Assembly: GCA_030066685.1 (NCBI GenBank)
Contig: JASJBF010000035.1
Coordinates: 1-59,025 of the forward strand
Direction: 5' to 3'
DNA from: Kiloniellales bacterium
Lineage (GTDB): Bacteria > Pseudomonadota > Alphaproteobacteria > Kiloniellales > JAKSBE01
DNA: 59,025 nucleotides
Shown: positions 47,568 through 53,922 of the stretch, piece after piece
How positions within the stretch are numbered: the first letter of the stretch is position 1
How the letters are laid out: each line of letters opens with the position of its first letter
Translations under genes and position numbers: made by a program
The notes under the pieces: model-generated
The model's input: the letters and a program-made list of their open reading frames with translations, nothing else
Database searches by the model: none
Told to the model about the DNA's origin: nothing

Positions 47568-48877
47568 GCCGTCACGCGCAGGGCGATGCGGTGCAGCGAG
47601 TTGTTGAGGTAGCCCTTGGGGTTCCAGGCGATGGCGAAGGGCTGCATGGCGCCCTGGTCGTCGGTCGCCTTGGCCCAGACCTCGTAGTAGCCGGCCTGCG
47701 GCAGCTCGACCGTCGCCCGCCAGCGCTGCCAGGCGTAGCGGTTGGGCGCCGGCTGCAGCGTCGCCTCGGTCCAGTTCACACCGAAGTCGTGGCTGACCTG
47801 CACCGACGCGACCGCGCGGTCGCCGGCCCAGGCCTGGCCGCGGACCTCGAGCGACTGGCCGCCGCCGGAAAGCTCGAGCCCGGTCTCCGGGAAGGTGATC
47901 AGCGACTTCACCGGCATGGACTCGATGATCACGAAGTCCTTCTTGTCGACCTTCTCGCCGGGCGCGACCGGGTAGCTCGGCACCCGGTAGGAGGTGCCGG
48001 TCATCTTCGGGCCGTCGTGGACCTGGTCGCGGACCCAGATCCGGCGCAGCCACTTCTGCGAGCAGGAGCCCGGCCAGCCGGGCGCGACGACCCGCAGGGG
48101 GGCGCCGTTCATCGGGTGGATCGGCCCGCCGTTCATCTGGAAGGCGATCAGGGTGTGCGGCTCCATGGCCTTGGCGATGGGCACGCCGCGCGAGATCGGC
48201 AGCGTCTTCGGATTGCCGGAAAGGTGGCCGTCGGCGCCGATGTGGCCGGTGTAGACCGCGCTGTCCTTCACGCCTGCCGCCTTGAGGACCTCGGCGTAGC
48301 GCACGCCGGTCCATTCCGAATTGGCGACGGCGCCGACGGTCCACTGGTTGCCCTTGGCCGGGGGATTGAAGGAGGCGCGGCCGTTGCCGCCGCATTCGAG
48401 CTGCAGCTTGAGGGAGACCACCTCGAAGCGCGACTGCAGGTCGTCGATCGAAAGCTCGAGCGGCGTGTCGACCTCGCCGTCGACGGTCAGCGTCCAGCCC
48501 GCGGCGTCGACCTCCTCCGGCGGAATGCCGTTGTTGCGGATGAAATGCCGCTCGACCGGGGTCACGTCGTCGTCGAGCAGGTGCGCCGGGGTCTCGGCGT
48601 TGAGCGGCCGGTCGTTGAGCAGAGTCAGACCGGACTTGCCGGCGATCTTGAAGTCCTCGGTCGTCTCCGCCAGGGCCGCGGGAATCAGGCCCGCCGGGTA
48701 GTTGCGATGGAAGGGCAAGGCGGCGCCCACGACGGCGCCGAGCGCGGTCAGGCCGGCGCCCTTCAGAAAGCCCCTGCGGTCGGCCTCGGCCCGCCGGCCG
48801 AAGACCAAGTGATCGGCGCGCTCCGGATCCTCGGCATAGAGCTCGCAGAGTCCGCGTTCCCGTTTGGTGATGGCCAT
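47564..48877 (-). CDS. sorA: periplasmic sulfite dehydrogenase, molybdopterin subunit
   Basis: A 437-residue sulfite-oxidase-family protein. Twin-arginine signal DRRGFLKG at about residues 33-40, so it is exported folded with its cofactor. The molybdenum-ligand Cys sits in LECGGNGR near residue 161, and a C-terminal Mo-co dimerisation domain begins around PVKSLITFPETG. It oxidises sulfite to sulfate in the periplasm with SorB as electron acceptor. YedY-type reductases are less likely because of the partner cytochrome and the C-terminal domain. Confidence 0.9.
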   Translation of the reverse strand: MAITKRERGLCELYAEDPERADHLVFGRRAEADRRGFLKGAGLTALGAVVGAALPFHRNYPAGLIPAALAETTEDFKIAGKSGLTLLNDRPLNAETPAHLLDDDVTPVERHFIRNNGIPPEEVDAAGWTLTVDGEVDTPLELSIDDLQSRFEVVSLKLQLECGGNGRASFNPPAKGNQWTVGAVANSEWTGVRYAEVLKAAGVKDSAVYTGHIGADGHLSGNPKTLPISRGVPIAKAMEPHTLIAFQMNGGPIHPMNGAPLRVVAPGWPGSCSQKWLRRIWVRDQVHDGPKMTGTSYRVPSYPVAPGEKVDKKDFVIIESMPVKSLITFPETGLELSGGGQSLEVRGQAWAGDRAVASVQVSHDFGVNWTEATLQPAPNRYAWQRWRATVELPQAGYYEVWAKATDDQGAMQPFAIAWNPKGYLNNSLHRIALRVTA

Positions 48878-48996
48878 GGTGTCCCCTTTCTCCGACGCCG
48901 CCGCTGGCGGCGCGTTTCACTACCGTAGCGGAAGAAACGAGCGAGGGTGCCGGAATATTCCCTCCGCCGAGACGCGGCCGCGGCGGGCCGCAGGCG

Positions 48997-49794
48997 TCAG
49001 GCCTGGCAGGGCGGGCTGGCTTCGCGGCTGCGACGCAAAGCGCTGCGGGTGGCCTCGTCAAAGGCCGTCCCCCGGCGGGTCGCCTCGCCGACCTTCTCGG
49101 CGATCAGGTCGAAGCGGCGGCGGTCCATGCCCTCGGCCAGGAGCAGGTAGCCCAAATCGGCGACCCGCCAGCCGACGCCGAGGCGCGATCGCCCGCCGGG
49201 CAGGGCCAGGTCCTGCGGCCAGCCGGCGTCGGCCGCGAAGACGAAGAGCGAGAGCCGGCAGCCCCGCGTGCCGCGATAGCCGAGGTGAAGAAGCGCGCCG
49301 CCCGTCTCGCCACCCGGCAGCACCGCGACGTGGTCGAGATGCAGCCGCGCGGAATCGAGCTGCGGAACCTGCGCCCCGGCGCCGAGCGCCGCCAGGGCCG
49401 CGAAGACGACGCCGGGCTCGGCCCGGGCGCCGGACTCGCCCGCCCCGGCCAGCCAGGCCTCGTGCCCGGCCCAGGCACGGGCGACCCGGGCGCTGCCCTC
49501 CGGCCCGGCGATCCGATCCGAGAGGAAAATCCCGGCGCCCAGGACCAGCAGCGCCAGGCAGGTCGCGATCCCGAGGCCTCGGCCGACCCCCCGTCGCGGC
49601 GGCGGGGGCACGCTCGGCAGGGTCTGCTCGACGGCGCGGTCCGCGACCGCCTTGAGGCGCTGCAGCGCGGCGATCTGGGAGGCGACCTCGGGATCGGCGG
49701 CGGCCGCCCGGGCGACCGCCTCGGCGCGGCCGGCGTCGAGCTCGCCGTCGACGTAGGCGTTGAGCTCGATCCAGGACGGCTCGCAAGCGGTCAT
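48997..49794 (-). CDS. anti-sigma factor, single-pass membrane protein
   Basis: A 265-residue protein: cytoplasmic N-terminal anti-sigma helix bundle (ELNAYVDGELDAGRAEAVAR), a membrane helix at about residues 75-92 (GIATCLALLVLGAGIFLS), and an extracytoplasmic C-terminal domain. It lacks the usual HxxxCxxC zinc site. The ATG overlaps the sigma-factor stop (ATGA). The signal it senses is unknown; sorAB lies directly downstream on the same strand. Confidence 0.85.
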   Translation of the reverse strand: MTACEPSWIELNAYVDGELDAGRAEAVARAAAADPEVASQIAALQRLKAVADRAVEQTLPSVPPPPRRGVGRGLGIATCLALLVLGAGIFLSDRIAGPEGSARVARAWAGHEAWLAGAGESGARAEPGVVFAALAALGAGAQVPQLDSARLHLDHVAVLPGGETGGALLHLGYRGTRGCRLSLFVFAADAGWPQDLALPGGRSRLGVGWRVADLGYLLLAEGMDRRRFDLIAEKVGEATRRGTAFDEATRSALRRSREASPPCQA

Positions 49795-50315
49795 CTGGCG
49801 CCTCGGCGCAGACGCGCGACGGCGCTGCCGCTCCCGGCCTCCTGGGACAGGACCCCGAGCAACGCCCGCCGGGCCCGGCTGAGGCGGCTCATGACGGTGC
49901 CACGCGGCAGGCCGAGGACCTCGGAGGTCTCGGCATAGGAAAGGCCGACGATGTCGACCAGGGCGATGATCTCGCGATGGGTCGCCGAGAGCTTGGCCAG
50001 GCCGAGGCGCACGGTGAGCGTGTCGATCCGGCGCGCGTCGCCGACCCAGACGTCGACATCCGCAGCCCATTCGTCGCCCGGCAAGCCGGTCTCTTCCAGC
50101 CTGGGGCGACGCAACCGGTCCAGCCAGGCGTTGCGCAGGATCCGGAACAGCCAGGCCCGATAGGCCGCCTCGTCGCGGGGCGTCCGCCGCGCCGAAAGCG
50201 CGCGCAGCGCGCAGTCCTGCACCAGTTCCGCCGAGTCCTCGCGGTTGCGGGTCAGGCTGAAGGCATAGCCGAACAGGCGCTCCAGATAGGGCTCGATTCG
50301 ACGGCGCTGGCGCAA
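49791..50315 (-). CDS. ECF RNA polymerase sigma factor
   Basis: A 174-residue ECF sigma factor with region 2 (LFGYAFSLTRNREDSAELVQ, then AYRAWLFRILRNAWLDRLRR) and region 4 (LSATHREIIALVDIVGLSYA, EVLGLPRGTVMSRLSRARRA). I start it at a TTG at 50315 because GAGGAGGGTGCC lies directly before it and it gives the usual ECF size; the in-frame ATG at 50528 would add 71 residues unlike any sigma domain. It is held by the overlapping anti-sigma gene. Possible targets include sorAB or the divergent lipoprotein. Confidence 0.88.
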   Translation of the reverse strand: MRQRRRIEPYLERLFGYAFSLTRNREDSAELVQDCALRALSARRTPRDEAAYRAWLFRILRNAWLDRLRRPRLEETGLPGDEWAADVDVWVGDARRIDTLTVRLGLAKLSATHREIIALVDIVGLSYAETSEVLGLPRGTVMSRLSRARRALLGVLSQEAGSGSAVARLRRGAR

Positions 50316-50644
50316 GGCACCCTCCTCGAAGGCGACGGCTGATTCTCGGGGCAAGGCTCGCCGTCCGCAAGTCGGGAGCCTGCACGATTGACACCCGGGA
50401 GGTCCCGGAGCTGCGGCACACCGACTCAACACGACCGCGTTTCTTTCCATCCCGAGGGCCGTGACCAAAGTGTGGCATACTTGTGTGAAGCGGGCCGGGT
50501 CGCTTGCCCCCTCCCGTCGCTTTGCCATTTTGTGGGAGCGACGACGCGTCCGCGCCTTCTTCTCGGTTGCCGGACGCGCGTTCGGACCGAACCGTACCGA
50601 CGCAGGCGCGTCGGTCCGGCTCGAAACTGAGGGAGGGCATCCTT
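50316..50644. other. divergent promoter region between ECF sigma and small lipoprotein
   Basis: About 330 bases with no supported gene. It must contain the promoters of the sigma/anti-sigma unit (minus) and the small lipoprotein gene (plus). I did not find a pair of matching GGAAC/GTT-type ECF promoters that I would defend. Confidence 0.4.
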
Positions 50645-50851
50645 ATGCCTAAAGTACTTGCGACGATCTCCGGGGCCCTGATGGCCCTCGCCCTGCTGTC
50701 CGGCTGTGGCGAGGACCAGAGCGCCCAGAATCCCAGCGAAAGCCTCGACGGCGCCGCAGAGCAGCCGGGCCAGGCCATGGAAGGTCAGGCCTTGGAAGGC
50801 ACGACCGAAACCCAGGTCCAAGAGGCGACGGGCGAGCAGCAGACGCAGTAG
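50645..50851 (+). CDS. small lipoprotein
   Basis: A 68-residue lipoprotein: signal peptide and lipobox LLSGC (Cys 21), then an acidic Gln/Glu/Thr-rich tail without hydrophobic core, probably unstructured. GGGAGGGCATCCTT before the ATG and a strong terminator after it support a real gene. It is divergent from the ECF sigma gene and could be its target. Function is unknown. Confidence 0.75.
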   Translation: MPKVLATISGALMALALLSGCGEDQSAQNPSESLDGAAEQPGQAMEGQALEGTTETQVQEATGEQQTQ

Positions 50852-50902
50852 GCCCCGGACGTCTCGGCGAGAGACGACTGCAAACTTCCTCATGTAGAGC
50901 TG

Positions 50903-50934
50903 GACGCCCCGCCCCCGCCGGCGGGGCGTCTTTT
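50903..50934 (+). terminator. rho-independent terminator after the small lipoprotein
   Basis: GACGCCCCGCC (50903-50913) pairs with GGCGGGGCGTC (50920-50930), loop of six, then TTTT. Its T-run touches the stop of the convergent ybdK-like gene, so it may serve mainly the plus strand. Confidence 0.9.
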
Positions 50935-52132
50935 ATGCCGCCCCGGATGACGCGGGCGACGCCGCCGCCGCGGACGACGGCGGCTCGAGTCCGTGGACGG
51001 TCTCTTCGATCAGCCAGTCGACCACGGCCTGCAGGGCCTCCTTGCGATCGGCGCCGGCGGCCAGAGCGGCGTGGAAGACGTGGCGCTGGGTGTCGGCGCT
51101 GGTGCCGCGCGCGAGGATCTCGCGGGCGTGCGCGACCTCGGCGATGCAGCCCAGGGCCTCGGCGTCCTCGCGGATCAGCTCGATCATCTCTTCCAGAAGG
51201 TCGGCGAACGGAACCGCGGTCCAGCGGCCGAAGTCGATCAGCTCGCCCTCGGTCCCGTAGCGCTGGGCCCGCCAGCGGTTCTCCTCCATCAGGATCTGCG
51301 GATAAATGCGCCAACGCTGGTTCTCGCGGCGCAACCGGCAGAGCATGCGGATCAAGCATTGGTAGAGGGCGGCGACGGTGACGGCGTCGTCGAGGCGGGT
51401 GCAGACGTCGGGGATCCGCAGCTCGAGGGTCGGAAAGCGGACGCTGGGCCGGACGTCCCACCAGAGCTTGGTGCCGTCCTGGAGCACCCCGGCGGCGACC
51501 AGGTTACGGATCAGGCGCTCGAACTCGCCGTAGCTCTCGAAGCGCTCGGGCATGCCGGTGCGCGGCAGGTTGTGGAAGATCGAGAGCCGGTAGCACATCA
51601 AGCCGGTTTCCTCGCCGCCCCAGAAGGGCGAGGAGGTGCTGAGCACCAGGAGGTGCGGCAGGAAGTAGCGGACCTGGTTCATCAGGTCGATGCGCAACTC
51701 CGGGTCCTCGACGCCGACGTGGACGTGCATCCCGCAGATCAAGGCGCGCCGGCCCACGACCTCCATCTCGCCGGCGATCGCCCGGTAGCGGTCCTTGTCG
51801 GTGTGCCGCTGCTCGCGCCACTGCGCGAAGGGATGGGTCGAGACCGCCAGGGGTGCCAGGCCGTGCTGGGCCGCGACCTCGGCGATGGTGGCGCGCAGGT
51901 GACCGAGCTCGCGGCGCGCCTCGGCGACGCTGGCGCAGACCCGGGTGCCGATCTCGATCTGCGAGCGCAGCAGCTCGGGGCTGACCTGGCCCTCAAGCCG
52001 CGCCTCGCAGTCCGCCAGCAGGCTGGGCGGCGGATCCTTGGCCAAGTCGCGCGTCTCACGGTCGACGAGGAGGTATTCCTCCTCGATCCCGATGCTCGAC
52101 TGCAAGCCGTCCTTCTCGGCAAACGCGGCCAT
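50933..52132 (-). CDS. YbdK-family carboxylate-amine ligase (glutamate-cysteine ligase type 2)
   Basis: A 399-residue ATP-grasp-like enzyme of the GCS2 family: SIGIEEEYLLVD near the N-terminus, GMHVHVGVEDPE in the middle, and RFPTLELRIPDV later are its active-site signatures. YbdK makes gamma-glutamyl-cysteine weakly and its natural role is uncertain. It lies downstream of soeC on the same strand after a 94-base gap containing an FNR-like box (52195-52208), which suggests its own promoter. Ala/Ser-rich C-terminal tail. Confidence 0.9.
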   Translation of the reverse strand: MAAFAEKDGLQSSIGIEEEYLLVDRETRDLAKDPPPSLLADCEARLEGQVSPELLRSQIEIGTRVCASVAEARRELGHLRATIAEVAAQHGLAPLAVSTHPFAQWREQRHTDKDRYRAIAGEMEVVGRRALICGMHVHVGVEDPELRIDLMNQVRYFLPHLLVLSTSSPFWGGEETGLMCYRLSIFHNLPRTGMPERFESYGEFERLIRNLVAAGVLQDGTKLWWDVRPSVRFPTLELRIPDVCTRLDDAVTVAALYQCLIRMLCRLRRENQRWRIYPQILMEENRWRAQRYGTEGELIDFGRWTAVPFADLLEEMIELIREDAEALGCIAEVAHAREILARGTSADTQRHVFHAALAAGADRKEALQAVVDWLIEETVHGLEPPSSAAAASPASSGAA

Positions 52133-52194
52133 GCCTCCCCCGGCGACGTTGCCCCCCTGGGAAGAACTTCAGCGCAAAGCGCGGCGATCGCGCC

Positions 52195-52208
52195 TTGACC
52201 TCGATCAA
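52195..52208 (-). promoter_or_regulatory. FNR/FixK-type box upstream of the ybdK-like gene
   Basis: On the minus strand the site reads TTGATCGAGGTCAA, matching the TTGAY-N4-RTCAA consensus of FNR, FixK and Dnr regulators with all five bases in each half. It lies 63 bases before the start of the ligase gene. Matches of this quality occur by chance rarely but not never. Confidence 0.5.
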
Positions 52209-52226
52209 GGCTCCGATCCGGCCCTC

Positions 52227-53168
52227 CTACTGGCTGCGGTAGTAGGACATCACCACGTGGCGGGCCTCGGCAAAGAACAGCCAGCGCTCGACCACGACGC
52301 CGGCCAGGCCGGCCCCGGCCGCGAGCCAGGCGGCGAGGATACCGAGGGGGCCGGTGCCGGGGATCATGACCAGGCAGCCCAGGGCGGGCAGCAGGAACCC
52401 GAGAGCGAGCGCGATCCGGCGCAGCTTGCGGGCGTGCCGACGGCCGATCCGGAAGCCCATCTCGGTCATGACGTAGTTGGCGCCGGCGTGGGGCGGGTCG
52501 AAGGTGCGGATGCCGCCCGGGCGGCCCAGGCCGGTCGCGCTGGCGGTCGAGGTCTCGTGCTTGAGGCCGTCGATGCGCCGCCAGTAGAGCAGCTTGAGTC
52601 CCCAGGCCAGGACCAGGGCGATCAGGGCGAAGATCGGCGCGAAGGGGGCGGAGACCCCGAAGGACCAGGTGACCGCGTTGACCCAGAGCGTGCCCGTGGC
52701 CAGCGCGTAGGCGAGGTAGAGCGGCAGGACCAGCGGATCCTGCCACTCAGGTATCGTGCGCAGGCTGGCATAGATCTGCGCCGTGCAGACCAGGACCAGC
52801 ACCGCGCCCAGGGCCGAGAGCAGGGGAAAGAGGGCCCAGATGCCCTCGAGCCGGACGAAGGCCAGCCAAGCCACGGCGAAGATCACCGCCGGGACGAAGG
52901 TCAGCACGACCGCGACGGCCTCGCGCGACAGCCACGAGGAGCGCCATTGGGAGAAGGCGCGCCAGGCCCGCTCCGGATGCTTGAGGTGCCGGATCGAGGA
53001 CAGCAGCCCGACGATCATCAACACGAAGGTCAGGACCAGGCAAACCAGGTTGAAGCGCAGGTCGGCGGGATGGTGCCGCGCCGCGGCCAGCAGCCCGAGC
53101 AGGAACAGCATGCCGTAGCCGGCGCCGGCGAAGCTGGTGAAGATAACGACCGAGAACGCGGGATGCAT
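52227..53168 (-). CDS. soeC: membrane anchor of cytoplasmic sulfite dehydrogenase (DmsC-type)
   Basis: A 313-residue membrane protein of the DmsC family with about eight hydrophobic helices, ending in the family's typical AEARHVVMSYYR. It anchors the SoeAB catalytic pair to the inner membrane and passes electrons to quinone. It starts 7 bases after the soeB stop. DmsC of a DMSO or thiosulfate reductase is the alternative. Confidence 0.78.
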   Translation of the reverse strand: MHPAFSVVIFTSFAGAGYGMLFLLGLLAAARHHPADLRFNLVCLVLTFVLMIVGLLSSIRHLKHPERAWRAFSQWRSSWLSREAVAVVLTFVPAVIFAVAWLAFVRLEGIWALFPLLSALGAVLVLVCTAQIYASLRTIPEWQDPLVLPLYLAYALATGTLWVNAVTWSFGVSAPFAPIFALIALVLAWGLKLLYWRRIDGLKHETSTASATGLGRPGGIRTFDPPHAGANYVMTEMGFRIGRRHARKLRRIALALGFLLPALGCLVMIPGTGPLGILAAWLAAGAGLAGVVVERWLFFAEARHVVMSYYRSQ

Positions 53169-53175
53169 CGCGGCG

Positions 53176-53922
53176 TCAGTCCGCCAGCACCCGGTCGAGC
53201 CAGCCGAGGAAGCCGCCCGCCTCGGCCAGCGGCTCCAAGCGCCGGGTCTCGCCCTGCCCCGCCGTCTCGGCCCGCCGCGGCCGCGGCGGCAGGTACTTGT
53301 TGGTCGGCGCGCAGTCCATCTCGGGCATGAGGTCGTAGCCGCCGCGCGCCGCGACCAGGCGCGAGACGTCGGAGGTCGGATCCGCGAGATCGCCGAAGTG
53401 GCGCGCCGAGGCCGGGCAGGCCTGAACGCAGGCCGGCACCCGATCGACCGGGTCCAGGCCCTCGTCGGTGATGCGGTCGACGCAGAGGGTGCACTTCTTC
53501 ATCACGCCGGTGCCGGCATCGAGCTCCCGCGCGCCGTAGGGGCAGGCCCAGGCGCAGAGGCCGCAGCCGAAGCACTTGTCCTCGTCGACCAGGACGATGC
53601 CGTCCTCCCCACGCTTGTAGGAGGCGCCGGTCGGGCAGACCGTGACGCAGGGCGCCTCGTCGCAGTGCAGGCAGGAGCGCGGAAAATAGACCGTGCGCCC
53701 GGGTTCTTCTCCCTCGGCCTCCAGCTCGTAGCTGTGGATGCGGTTCAGCCAGGTTCCGGTCGCGCCGGCGCCGTAGGGGTCCTGGTCGGTGAGCGGCGCC
53801 GGGTAGCCGCCGGTGTTCCACTCCTTGCAGACGACCGCACAGGCGTGGCAGCCGACGCAGGTGTCGAGGTCGATGACCAGCCCGAGCTTCTTGGCCGGCG
53901 GGGTCCCGGGCAGCGAGGTCAC
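53176..53922 (-). CDS. soeB: iron-sulfur subunit of cytoplasmic sulfite dehydrogenase
   Basis: A 248-residue ferredoxin-like electron-transfer subunit. Four Cys clusters are visible: CVGCHACAVVC, CLHCDEAPCVTVC, CFGCGLCAWACP and CTLCVDR with CVQACP, enough for four [4Fe-4S] centres. It connects SoeA to SoeC. GTG start overlaps the soeA stop (GTGA) after GGAGGAGGACGC. Confidence 0.85.
   Translation of the reverse strand: MTSLPGTPPAKKLGLVIDLDTCVGCHACAVVCKEWNTGGYPAPLTDQDPYGAGATGTWLNRIHSYELEAEGEEPGRTVYFPRSCLHCDEAPCVTVCPTGASYKRGEDGIVLVDEDKCFGCGLCAWACPYGARELDAGTGVMKKCTLCVDRITDEGLDPVDRVPACVQACPASARHFGDLADPTSDVSRLVAARGGYDLMPEMDCAPTNKYLPPRPRRAETAGQGETRRLEPLAEAGGFLGWLDRVLAD

Noticed and set aside
50315-50528. 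71-residue N-terminal extension of the ECF sigma factor
   Set aside because: No sigma-like sequence and no ribosome site at the ATG; the TTG at 50315 has a strong one.
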